Positions 24,258-31,530 of a DNA stretch of 64,000 bases are shown here, piece after piece. Positions within the stretch are counted from its first letter, which is position 1. Every line of letters begins with the position of its first letter. The notes beneath the pieces are model-generated. The model worked only from the letters and a program-made list of their open reading frames with translations, was not told the origin of the DNA and did not search any database. A program made the translations under genes and the position numbers. The DNA is taken from NCBI GenBank assembly GCA_028291055.1, contig JAQGIP010000078.1:59760-123759 (forward strand), given 5' to 3'. This stretch comes from Caulobacter sp. GTDB lineage: Bacteria; Pseudomonadota; Alphaproteobacteria; Caulobacterales; Caulobacteraceae.

Positions 24258-25264
24258 GCGGCCTTGCCCCAATAGAGATAGCCATAGGCTTTCGAAAACC
24301 CGCAGCTTTCGTAGAGGGCGATGGCGCCCGTATTGTCCGCCTCGACCTGGAGGTAGCTGCGCGTGGCGCCTGCCCCGGCGGCGGCGGCCAGCAGGGCGGA
24401 GACGACCTGGCGGGCCAGGCCCTGGCGGCGATGGTCGGGCCGGGTGCGCATGACCGACAGGCCGGCCCAGTCGCCCTCCACCGCGCAGGCGCCGATGGCG
24501 GCGGGGCCGGCGCTCACGTCGAGGCGGGCGAAGAAGATGGGCGGCATGATGCGGCCCAGGGTCTCCAGGCGTTCAGTAGCGTCGCCGGTGTCCTTGTAGA
24601 GCGCGTCGAACAGCACCGACTGGAAAGGTTGGTCGGGCGTGTCGGTCAGATGGACGGAGCCGGGGTCGCCGCCGACGGGGCCGATCATCACCAGGGTTTG
24701 GGTGTCGGGGCTGTAGCCGCGAGCGGCCAGGGCGTCGGTCAGGCCCGCAGGCGCCATGGCCCCGCCGGTGGTCTTAAAGCGCGGCGGCAGGCGGCGGTCG
24801 AAGTACCAGGCCTCCACCGCGTCGATGGCCTCGCCGGCCTCGCGGCCCGGATCTTCCAGTGTCCAGCAGGTGTTGGCCCGGCCGGTGAAGCCGTCGGTGG
24901 CGTTGAGCCGCCAGCCGCCGAGGCGCCCGGTCACCTTGGCGGGCCAGGCGCGGGAGGAAAGGTCTTCGAGGGCGATGATCTCGGCGGGGGTCATCCGTTC
25001 GCGGTAGCGGAACGGACTGTTCGAAAGCTTGCGGAAATCGGCGATGTCTTCCGGCTCGAAATAGACGATGAAGCCCGCCTCGTTGGTGTGAACCAGCAGC
25101 CCACGCTTCAGATATTCCCAACCGGGGTCGATTCCTTCGGAATACTGGCCCGCGCCGATCACGCCTGCCACCGTGCCGCGCAACGTCGGCCCGATAAGCA
25201 CGCGGTCATTCAGGCGAATGTCTTCCCCGTCGGGGTAGGCGTACTTCAAGTTCCCGCGCTCCAT
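24254..25264 (-). CDS. GNAT acetyltransferase with an N-terminal small beta-domain
   Basis: 336 residues from ATG 25264 (a TTG precedes it). Residues 1-85 (KYAYPDGEDIRLNDRVLIG, GTVAGVIGAGQY) look like the small SH3-like domain seen alone in many bacterial proteins. Residues about 92-336 are a GNAT enzyme: MTPAEIIALEDLSSRAWPA start, then the acetyl-CoA loop RTRPDHRRQGLARQVVSALL and LQVEADNTGAIALYESCGF in the last 80 residues. It should acetylate an amine from acetyl-CoA; the substrate is unknown. The junction (RYRERMTPAEI) suggests fusion of two once-separate genes. Downstream of the XRE regulator in the same direction, 39 bp apart. Confidence 0.82.
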   Translation of the reverse strand: MERGNLKYAYPDGEDIRLNDRVLIGPTLRGTVAGVIGAGQYSEGIDPGWEYLKRGLLVHTNEAGFIVYFEPEDIADFRKLSNSPFRYRERMTPAEIIALEDLSSRAWPAKVTGRLGGWRLNATDGFTGRANTCWTLEDPGREAGEAIDAVEAWYFDRRLPPRFKTTGGAMAPAGLTDALAARGYSPDTQTLVMIGPVGGDPGSVHLTDTPDQPFQSVLFDALYKDTGDATERLETLGRIMPPIFFARLDVSAGPAAIGACAVEGDWAGLSVMRTRPDHRRQGLARQVVSALLAAAAGAGATRSYLQVEADNTGAIALYESCGFSKAYGYLYWGKAA

Positions 25265-25303
25265 CAACGGCCCCAGCGTGGGTACGACGTGGACCGGCGG
25301 GGC

Positions 25304-25516
25304 TCAAGTCTTCCACTGGAACACTTCGTCGAGAGGCTTGCCGAATACCTCCGCGATGCGGAAGGCGGCTTCCAGGGTGGGTGAGTATTTGCCGGCCTCG
25401 ATGGCGGCGATGGTCTGGCGGGTGACGCCGATGCGCTGGCCCAACTCGGCCTGGGACATCTCGCCGGCCATGAAGCGCAGGGTGCGGATCTGGTTGCTGA
25501 TGGCGCCTTTAGTCAT
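25304..25516 (-). CDS. Small XRE-family HTH regulator
   Basis: 70 residues, entirely one Cro/C1-type HTH: QIRTLRFMAGEMSQAELGQR, VTRQTIAAIEAGKYSPTLE, ending GKPLDEVFQWKT. This short class usually represses an operon containing a small membrane protein. That pattern holds here: it overlaps the end of the upstream membrane-protein gene by 8 bp. The palindrome at 25975-25994 is its likely binding site. Confidence 0.9.
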   Translation of the reverse strand: MTKGAISNQIRTLRFMAGEMSQAELGQRIGVTRQTIAAIEAGKYSPTLEAAFRIAEVFGKPLDEVFQWKT

Positions 25517-25940
25517 TCCAGCCCCGGCGGTAGCTGACGATGGCGATGATGCAGCGGGTGGATTCCGCCACGGTGATCGCCAGGGCCGCGGCGATGACCA
25601 GGCGCCAGCCGCCCTGGCGTTCGAAAGGCATGAACATGAGCATGATCATGCCGAAGATCATCACGTAGTAGGCGCCGCGGATCGAGCGACGGTCGATGGC
25701 GCGGTCGCGTTCATCGGGCTTGGCGCGGGCGTCCTCGCGGTTGGCCAGGCGCAGCCAGATCTGGCCGATGATGATGATCGCCGCCTGGGTGAGCATGACC
25801 GCCGCGAACAGCTTCATCATCGCGAAGTTGGGCATCGGCGCGTCGAGCGCGGGCTTCCCGTCCACATAGAGGACGAAGGGTAGGAAGGTGATGGCCATGC
25901 TGATCAGCGACAGCCAGGCGAATTTCTCTCGGAACGGCAT
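25509..25940 (-). CDS. Four-span membrane protein paired with the XRE regulator
   Basis: 143 residues from ATG 25940, chosen because GGGGGAG stands 6 bp upstream and because the probable promoter overlaps the alternative ATG at 25973. Four hydrophobic segments (WLSLISMAITFLPFVLYV; AVMLTQAAIIIIGQIWL; YVMIFGMIMLMFMP; LVIAAALAITVAESTRC) with a charged loop DARAKPDERDRAID between the middle spans. Such DUF2178-like proteins commonly precede a short XRE gene. The function is unknown; the pair may be a sensor or immunity-like switch. Confidence 0.8.
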   Translation of the reverse strand: MPFREKFAWLSLISMAITFLPFVLYVDGKPALDAPMPNFAMMKLFAAVMLTQAAIIIIGQIWLRLANREDARAKPDERDRAIDRRSIRGAYYVMIFGMIMLMFMPFERQGGWRLVIAAALAITVAESTRCIIAIVSYRRGWND

Positions 25941-25973
25941 CTGGGGCTCCCCCGTGTTTGGTAAAGTAGCCAT

Positions 25974-26002
25974 GATGTAAAATATATTTCACATTGAGTC
26001 AA
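25974..26002 (-). promoter_or_regulatory. Promoter with overlapping palindromic operator of the membrane protein / XRE operon
   Basis: Minus-strand TTGACT (26002-25997), 17-bp spacer, TACATC (25979-25974). TGTAAAATATATTTCACA (25976-25993) is an almost perfect 18-bp palindrome covering the spacer and -10, flanked by A/T to give 20 bp. The region is far more AT-rich than its surroundings. A repressor bound here would exclude RNA polymerase. Confidence 0.7.
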
Positions 26003-26042
26003 TGATTTCGAACTTAAATTCTCGGCGACGAGCCTGGGAGGT

Positions 26043-26279
26043 TCAGCCGGGTTCGCCTCTGGACCCCCGTTCATGCTCGGCCTTCAGGTCGGGAAATCTC
26101 TCGAATATCGGGCCTCGGACCTTCTCGAGAATCTCATAGATTGAGGAGCCGATTCCCATGAGCAGGGCAGCGTATAGATCCTCTTCGCAGGCCTCCTTCA
26201 GGGGAAGGATCAGGCCTCCCAGGTCGTCCGCGCTCCGCGTGGCGACCGCTATGACCCGCCGCGCCAATTCCTCGTCCAT
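26043..26279 (-). CDS. Small helical hypothetical protein
   Basis: 78 residues with GGAG 7 bp before ATG 26279. Mostly helical, acidic (MDEELARRVIAVATRSADDL, CEEDLYAALLMGIGSSIYEI), with a charged tail (KAEHERGSRGEPG). No motif, signal or membrane span is recognised. It lies downstream of cspA on the same strand but beyond that gene's terminator, so it probably has its own promoter. Confidence 0.55.
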   Translation of the reverse strand: MDEELARRVIAVATRSADDLGGLILPLKEACEEDLYAALLMGIGSSIYEILEKVRGPIFERFPDLKAEHERGSRGEPG

Positions 26280-26304
26280 CGCTCACTCCAGGCATGGGCC
26301 AATG

Positions 26305-26336
26305 AAAAGGGCGCCGACCCTTTCGGACCGGCGCCC
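26305..26336 (-). terminator. Rho-independent terminator of the cold-shock gene
   Basis: Read on the minus strand: an 8-bp perfect GC stem (GGGCGCCG / CGGCGCCC), 12-base loop, then TTTT. It lies 25 bp after the cspA stop. Confidence 0.85.
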
Positions 26337-26360
26337 CTGAATGTCTGTGATCGCGAACCC

Positions 26361-26564
26361 TCAGAGCGTCTTCAGGTCCACGGCGGCGGCCTTGCCGCGT
26401 TCGTCGCGGACTTCGTAGCTGACGCGTTGGCCGTCATTCAGGCCGCGCAGGCCGGCCTTCTCGACGGCGCTGATGTGGACGAAGACATCCTTGCCCCCGT
26501 CTTCAGGCTGGATGAAGCCAAAGCCCTTGGTGGTGTTGAACCACTTTACCGTACCGGTGGCCAT
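26361..26564 (-). CDS. Cold-shock protein, CspA family
   Basis: 67 residues: a single OB-fold cold-shock domain with RNP1 KGFGFIQ and RNP2 VFVHIS, starting [10 protein letters not shown]. It binds single-stranded RNA/DNA and melts RNA structure. AGGAG lies about 11 bp before ATG 26564, after an untranslated leader of up to about 100 bp. Terminator at 26305-26336. The variant [20 protein letters not shown] is typical of alphaproteobacteria, where several paralogues occur; which one this is cannot be decided. Confidence 0.95.
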   Translation of the reverse strand: MATGTVKWFNTTKGFGFIQPEDGGKDVFVHISAVEKAGLRGLNDGQRVSYEVRDERGKAAAVDLKTL

Positions 26565-26671
26565 GCGACGTCGTCTCCTCGAAAACCGCTCTCTGGCGGG
26601 TGACCCAATTCGGGTATCCCTGGGCTGAGCCTCTCACGGGAGCCAGAAAGGTCAACCCAAAAGCGCGGTGA

Positions 26672-27283
26672 TCAGGGCTTGGCCAGCACCGCTTCGATCA
26701 GCTTGTGGGCTTGCGGCGAGGACCAGTCGGCGTCCTTTTCCATGCGCGCGACCTCGACGCCGTTCTTGTCGAAGATGACGGTGGCGGGGAAGCCGGGGGG
26801 CTGGGGGTCGAGGCCGAAGGCCAGCTTGTACTTGGGGTCGCGGTAGCCGATTAGCGGCGGCAGCGAGGCGATCTTGGAGACCACCAGGTTGTCGTTGGCG
26901 GGCTTGTCGACGCTGACGGTCAGCACCTTGACGGGCTTGCCGGCGAAATCGGCGCTGAGTTTGGCCAGCGTCGGCAGCTCCTTCACGCAGGGGGCGCACC
27001 AGGTGGCCCAGAGGTTCAAAACCACCACCTGGCCCTTGAAATCGCTCAGCTTAACGGGCTTGCCCTGAGGGTCGAAGAATTCGCTGGCGGGGCCGGGCTT
27101 GCCGGGCGCGGCGATCTTCAGCGCGGCGAACTCGCCGGTCTTCAGGCTGGTGAGGTCGGAGGTGGGTTTGTTGCAGGCCGCGAGGGTGACATATAGCAGC
27201 GCTAAGACCACCGCCCCGGCCATGCGGCCGGCTTTGCCCACCCCGTTCGACTTCGAGCCCAGACCCGTTTCAGCTTCACGCAT
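26672..27283 (-). CDS. TlpA/ResA-like thioredoxin-fold lipoprotein
   Basis: 203 residues from ATG 27283. A hydrophobic segment (residues about 21-36) ends in LAAC, a lipobox, so the mature protein is probably anchored in the periplasm. The thioredoxin domain (about 70-200) carries the redox motif WATWCAPC. The family keeps cysteines reduced, for example for cytochrome c or copper-site maturation. An alternative start at residue 21 (27223) would still give a lipoprotein signal. The gene is divergent from argH, and the two ATG codons touch with no base between. Confidence 0.87.
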   Translation of the reverse strand: MREAETGLGSKSNGVGKAGRMAGAVVLALLYVTLAACNKPTSDLTSLKTGEFAALKIAAPGKPGPASEFFDPQGKPVKLSDFKGQVVVLNLWATWCAPCVKELPTLAKLSADFAGKPVKVLTVSVDKPANDNLVVSKIASLPPLIGYRDPKYKLAFGLDPQPPGFPATVIFDKNGVEVARMEKDADWSSPQAHKLIEAVLAKP

Positions 27284-28714
27284 ATGACCGACAAACCCTC
27301 AGACAAGACCGCGCCCGATCCTTCGAAAGAAGGGGCTGGCGGCCAGAAGATGTGGGGCGGCCGCTTCTCGGAGAAGCCGGCCGACCTGATGCAGGCGATC
27401 AACGTCTCGATCGGCTTTGACCGGCGGCTCGCGGGCCAGGACCTGGCCGGTTCGCGGGCGCACGCGGCGATGTTGCGCAAGCAGGGCATCATTTCAAGCG
27501 AGGACGCCGAAGCGATCCTGACGGGCCTGGACGCCATCGAGGGCGAGATGACCGCCGGCGCCTTCCCGTTCCGCGAGGAATACGAAGACATCCACATGAA
27601 TGTGGAGGCGCGGCTGGCCGAGCTGATCGGGCCGACGGCGGGACGGCTGCACACCGCGCGCTCGCGCAACGACCAGGTGGCGCTGGATTTCCGGCTGTGG
27701 GTGCGCGAGGCCTGTGACCGTTCGGTGGGACAGCTGAAGGCGTTGCAGCGCGCGCTGCTGGCCAAGGCGGAGGCCCATGCCGATACGCTGATGCCGGGGT
27801 TCACCCACCTGCAATCGGCCCAGCCGGTGACCTTCGGCCACCACCTGATGGCCTACGTCGAGATGTTCGGGCGCGATGCGTCGCGGTTCGCCGATGCGCG
27901 CGAGCGGATGAACGAGAGCCCGCTGGGCGCGGCGGCGTTGGCCGGGTCGTCCTTCCCGATCGACCGGCATTTCACGGCGGCCGAGCTCGGCTTCCATGAG
28001 CCGATGGGCAATTCGCTGGACGCGGTGTCGGCGCGGGACTTCGCGCTGGAGGCCCTGTCGGCGGCGTCGATCGCCTCCACCCACCTGTCGCGGCTGGCCG
28101 AAGAGATCGTGATCTGGATGACGCCGCAGTTCGGCTTCATCAAACTGAGCGACGCCTTCACCACCGGCAGTTCGATCATGCCGCAGAAGAAGAACCCCGA
28201 CGCCGCCGAGCTGATCCGGGCCAAGGTGGGCCGGGTATTTGGCGCCCTGACCTCCCTGACCATCGTCATGAAGGGTCTGCCGCTGGCCTACGGCAAGGAC
28301 ATGCAGGAGGACAAGGTCCCGGCCTTCGAGGCGTTCGACGCGCTGGAGCTGAGCGTGCTGGCCATGGCCGGCATGGTGAGCGATCTGGAGCCGAACAAGG
28401 AGAAGATGGCCGCCGCGGCGGGCGCCGGATACTCCACCGCCACCGATCTGGCCGATTGGCTGGTGCGCACCCTGGGCATTCCCTTCCGTGAAGCGCACCA
28501 TGTCACCGGCGCCGCGGTGAAGCGGGCGGAGGAGTTGGGCGTCGATCTGCCCGCTCTTGCGTTGAGCGAACTGCAGAGCCTGGAGCCCAGGATCACGTTA
28601 GACGTTTATTCGGTGCTGACCCCCGCCGCCTCCGCCGCCAGCCGTATGAGTTACGGCGGCACGGCCCCGGCCCAGGTCCGCGCCCAGATCGCGCGTTGGA
28701 AGGAAATGCTGTGA
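27284..28714 (+). CDS. argH: Argininosuccinate lyase
   Basis: 476 residues. Splits argininosuccinate to arginine and fumarate, last step of arginine synthesis. Seen: [18 protein letters not shown] (starting at residue 23), [10 protein letters not shown], the family signature [18 protein letters not shown] with the catalytic Ser, and [19 protein letters not shown]. The first 22 residues are a variable extension. ATG 27284 has no clear ribosome site, whereas ATG 27350 follows AGAAGGGG; either is possible. Operon with the LptM-like gene and, further on, lysA. Confidence 0.95.
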   Translation: MTDKPSDKTAPDPSKEGAGGQKMWGGRFSEKPADLMQAINVSIGFDRRLAGQDLAGSRAHAAMLRKQGIISSEDAEAILTGLDAIEGEMTAGAFPFREEYEDIHMNVEARLAELIGPTAGRLHTARSRNDQVALDFRLWVREACDRSVGQLKALQRALLAKAEAHADTLMPGFTHLQSAQPVTFGHHLMAYVEMFGRDASRFADARERMNESPLGAAALAGSSFPIDRHFTAAELGFHEPMGNSLDAVSARDFALEALSAASIASTHLSRLAEEIVIWMTPQFGFIKLSDAFTTGSSIMPQKKNPDAAELIRAKVGRVFGALTSLTIVMKGLPLAYGKDMQEDKVPAFEAFDALELSVLAMAGMVSDLEPNKEKMAAAAGAGYSTATDLADWLVRTLGIPFREAHHVTGAAVKRAEELGVDLPALALSELQSLEPRITLDVYSVLTPAASAASRMSYGGTAPAQVRAQIARWKEML

Positions 28715-29037
28715 TGTCCTCTTCTCGGAAGTTCACCGTCGTGGCCCTGGCCGCCGTGCTCGCCACCGGCGGGCTGCTGGCCGGCTGCGGCAAGCAGGGC
28801 GACCTGGACCAGCCCGCGCCTCTGTGGGGCGCCAAGGCCAAGGCCGACTATGAGGCGCGCCACCGCGCCGCCTCCGCCGAGGCCAACAAGACCTCGCGCC
28901 CCGGCTCGGTGCAGGAGAATACCGACCCGGCCACCAGCTCGGCCACCACCCGCCAGGCGCCGCAGCCCGGCTCCAACCCCGACCCGTTCGGCGGCCCCTC
29001 GGGCCCCGGCTTCCCCAATTCCGGGCCGCAGCGCTAG
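28714..29037 (+). CDS. LptM-like small lipoprotein
   Basis: 107 residues from ATG 28714, overlapping the argH stop (TGATG). Signal peptide of type II with lipobox LLAGC at about residue 23, then the short conserved head CGKQGDLDQPAP characteristic of YifL/LptM lipoproteins, which assist LptD oxidation in the LPS-assembly machine. The remainder is a Ser/Thr/Pro/Gly-rich disordered tail (NPDPFGGPSGPGFPNS). Location between argH and lysA is a recurring arrangement for this family. Assignment rests on the head motif and context. Confidence 0.78.
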   Translation: MSSSRKFTVVALAAVLATGGLLAGCGKQGDLDQPAPLWGAKAKADYEARHRAASAEANKTSRPGSVQENTDPATSSATTRQAPQPGSNPDPFGGPSGPGFPNSGPQR

Positions 29038-29048
29038 CCCCTCCCCTC

Positions 29049-29190
29049 CCGCTCGTCCCCGCGCGGGCGGGGATCCAAGCTGGATATCGGAGCGCGCGCG
29101 GAGGCTAGTGAAGGCCGCCGCGTCCTGCACAGGCCGCCGGAATAACCATGAGAACCCGCTTGGATCCCCGCCTGCGCGGGGAGGAGCGGA
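29049..29190. repeat. Family E paired-hairpin element (E3)
   Basis: 142 bp with inverted CCGCTCGTCCCC...GGGGATCCAAGC hairpins at both ends, between the LptM-like gene and lysA. It leaves only 31 bp before the TTG start of lysA, so it has probably replaced the original leader. Sequence of the two ends matches E2 and E4. Confidence 0.85.
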
Positions 29191-29221
29191 TTGAGATGAT
29201 GACGAGCCAGGACCGCACGCC

Positions 29222-30499
29222 TTGAACCACTTCGAAGTCCTGGACGGCGAACTCCACTGCGAGGGCGTGCCCCTGAGCCGGATCGCCGAGGCGGTCGGCA
29301 CGCCGGTCTATGTCTATTCCACCGCCACGCTGGAGCGGCATTTCACCGTGTTCCGCGACGCGTTGCGCAGCCACGCCGCCATCGGCGAGCCGCTGATCGC
29401 GTTTGCCGTGAAGGCCAATTCCAACGTCGCCGTGCTGAAGGTGCTGGCCGCGCTGGGTTGCGGCGCCGACACGGTGTCGGAAGGCGAGATCAGGCGCGCC
29501 CTGGCGGCCGGCGTGCCGCCGGAGCGGATCGTCTTCTCCGGCGTCGGCAAGACGGCGGCGGAACTGGCCTATGCGCTTCAGATCGGCGTGGCCGAGATCA
29601 ACATCGAGTCGGAGCCGGAGCTCGACCTGCTGGCCCAGCTGGCCGAGCGGGCGGGCAAGCGTCCGGCCATCGCCATCCGGGTGAACCCAGACGTGTCGGC
29701 GGGCGGGCATGCCAAGATCTCCACCGGGGCCAGTCACAACAAGTTCGGTGTGTCCTTCGCGGAGGCCGAGCGGCTGTACGCCAAGGCCTCGGCCAGCCCG
29801 AGCCTGAATCCCGTGGGGGTGGCCTGACACATCGGCAGCCAGATCACCGACCTGGAGCCCATGCGCGCCGCCTTCACCAAGATGGCCGGCCTGGTCGAGC
29901 GGCTGCGCGCGTCGGGCTTGAGCGTCGAGCGCCTCGACCTCGGCGGCGGGCTGGGCGTGCCCTATTTCAACATGCCCGAGCCCCCTCCCCCGTCGGACTA
30001 TGCGGCCATGGTGGCGGGCGTGGTCGAGGGTCTCGGCGTGCAGCTGGCCTTCGAACCGGGCCGGGTGATCGCGGCCAATGCCGGCGTGCTGCTGGCCCGG
30101 GTGATCCACGTGAACGAACGGCCCGAAGGCCCGAAGTTCCTGGTCATCGACGCGGCCATGAACGACCTGATCCGCCCGGCCATGTACGACGCCTGGCACG
30201 ACATCCGCCCCGTGCGCCCGGCAGCGGGCAATGCCGAACCGTCGCTCTATGACGTGGTCGGGCCGGTGTGCGAGACGGGCGACACCTTCACCCGCGAACG
30301 CCCCCTGCCGGCCATGGGCGCGGGCGACCTCATGGCCTTCATGAGCGCCGGGGCCTACGGCGCGGCGATGAGCAGCGAATACAATTCGCGGCCCCTGATC
30401 CCCGAAGTGCTGGTCAGTGGCGAGAAGTTCGCGGTGATCCGCGCGCGTCCGACCTACGACGAGATGCTGGCGCGCGAAGCGGCCGGGGAGTGGCAGTAG
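29222..30499 (+). pseudogene. lysA: Diaminopimelate decarboxylase, interrupted by an in-frame TGA
   Basis: 425 codons from TTG 29222 (AGGA 10 bp upstream; no in-frame ATG nearby). A PLP-dependent alanine-racemase-fold enzyme making lysine from meso-DAP. PLP lysine 64 in FAVKANSN, GGGLGVPYFN, FEPGRVIAANAG, CETGDTFTRER and the C-terminal AYGAAMSSEYNSRP are intact. At codon 202 (29825-29827) a TGA stands between GVA and HIGSQ, where homologues usually have Cys; the frame continues open on both sides. So either a recent nonsense mutation (TGC/TGT to TGA), a sequencing error, or read-through. Since lysine synthesis is normally essential, an error or a second lysA elsewhere should be considered first. 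Third gene of the argH operon. Confidence 0.85.
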
Positions 30500-30515
30500 C
30501 GCCGGCGCGGGCGCA

Positions 30516-30606
30516 GCTAATAAGGGGACACTATACTTAATTCGGCCACCGCATTCCGAGACGCCACGTCCGCTACGCGAATTAAGTATAGTGTCCCCTT
30601 ATTAGC
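30516..30606. repeat. Family A palindromic repeat, perfect copy (A3)
   Basis: 29-bp arms 30516-30544 and 30578-30606 are exact reverse complements (core GGGGACACTATACTTAATT) around a 33-bp loop. It fills the gap between lysA and the convergent enoyl-CoA hydratase gene, ending 2 bp before that gene's stop codon. It can form a long cruciform or act as a terminator both ways. Confidence 0.93.
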
Positions 30607-30608
30607 GA

Positions 30609-31463
30609 TCACCACCACGGATAGGCCTTGGGCATGTCGGTGCTGACCTTGCCCGGGAAGGCGGGCTTGCGCTTTTCCAGGAAGGCGGCGACGCCTTCGG
30701 TGACGTCGGGGGTGGCGCCCAGAGTCAGGTTCATGGGGCCGTCGATGGCCAGGACGGCCAGCGGATCCTCCGAGCCGGAGAAGCGCCACAGCAGCTGGCG
30801 GGTGAGCGCGATGGAGATGGCTGAGGTTTCCTCCACGATCTCGCGGGCGATTTCGCGGGCGCGGGGCAGCAGGTCTTCGGGGGCCAGGACCTCGCTGACC
30901 AGGCCGCCGCGCAGGGCTTCGGCGGCGTCGAACACCCGGCCCGAGTAGCACCAGCGCAGGGCCTGGGGCAGGCCCACGATGCGGGGCAGGAAGTGGGCGG
31001 CGCCGGCTTCCGGCGTCAGGCCCCGCCGCGCGAAGACGAAGCCGACCTTGGCGGTTTCCGACGCCAGGCGGATGTCCATGGGCAGGGTCATGGTCACGCC
31101 CACGCCCACCGCCGCGCCGTTGATGGCGGCGATGGAGGGCTTGCGGCAGTTGAAGATGGCGCCGGTGAAGCCCGCGCGTCGCGCCTCCGGGCTCTGGCCT
31201 TCGGCGCCGGTCTCGCCGAACAGCTTGGCGGCCCCCTGCCCGAAGCTGTCCTGGCCGCCGGAGATGTCGGCCCCGGCGCAGAAGCCGCGCCCCGCGCCGG
31301 TGACGATGATGACGCGCACGTCGTCGTTGGCGTCGGCCTTGACGAAGGCGTCGGTCAGTTCGCCGCCCATTCTCGCGGTGTAGGCATTGAGCTTGTCGGG
31401 CCGGTTCAGGGTGAGGGTGAGGATGCCGGCGTCGAGCTCGGTGAGCAGGGTCTCATAGGTCAT
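30609..31463 (-). CDS. Enoyl-CoA hydratase/isomerase family protein
   Basis: 284 residues from ATG 31463, GGGAG 8 bp upstream. Crotonase fold: LNRPDKLNAYTARM, first oxyanion-hole segment FCAGADISGG, second INGAAVGVGVTMTLPMD, and the acidic residue in RRGLTPEAGAAHFLPRIVG, where the single Glu (TPEAG) matches the second catalytic Glu of hydratases. Likely acts in fatty-acid or related acyl-CoA breakdown; the exact substrate is not visible. The ACG-poor C-terminus ends PKAYPWW. It lies 67 bp downstream of the hybrid-kinase gene on the same strand. Confidence 0.9.
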   Translation of the reverse strand: MTYETLLTELDAGILTLTLNRPDKLNAYTARMGGELTDAFVKADANDDVRVIIVTGAGRGFCAGADISGGQDSFGQGAAKLFGETGAEGQSPEARRAGFTGAIFNCRKPSIAAINGAAVGVGVTMTLPMDIRLASETAKVGFVFARRGLTPEAGAAHFLPRIVGLPQALRWCYSGRVFDAAEALRGGLVSEVLAPEDLLPRAREIAREIVEETSAISIALTRQLLWRFSGSEDPLAVLAIDGPMNLTLGATPDVTEGVAAFLEKRKPAFPGKVSTDMPKAYPWW

Positions 31464-31530
31464 GGCGCGCTCCCTTTTTCGAGAGTGTGGGACGCGGCAA
31501 GCGCGGCGGAAAGTATGACGTGGGGGAAGA

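Noticed and set aside
29828..29866. Selenocysteine insertion element after the lysA TGA
   Set aside because: The hairpin seen is short, its loop lacks the GGU-type feature, and there is no other sign of Sec machinery in the window; a base error is likelier.
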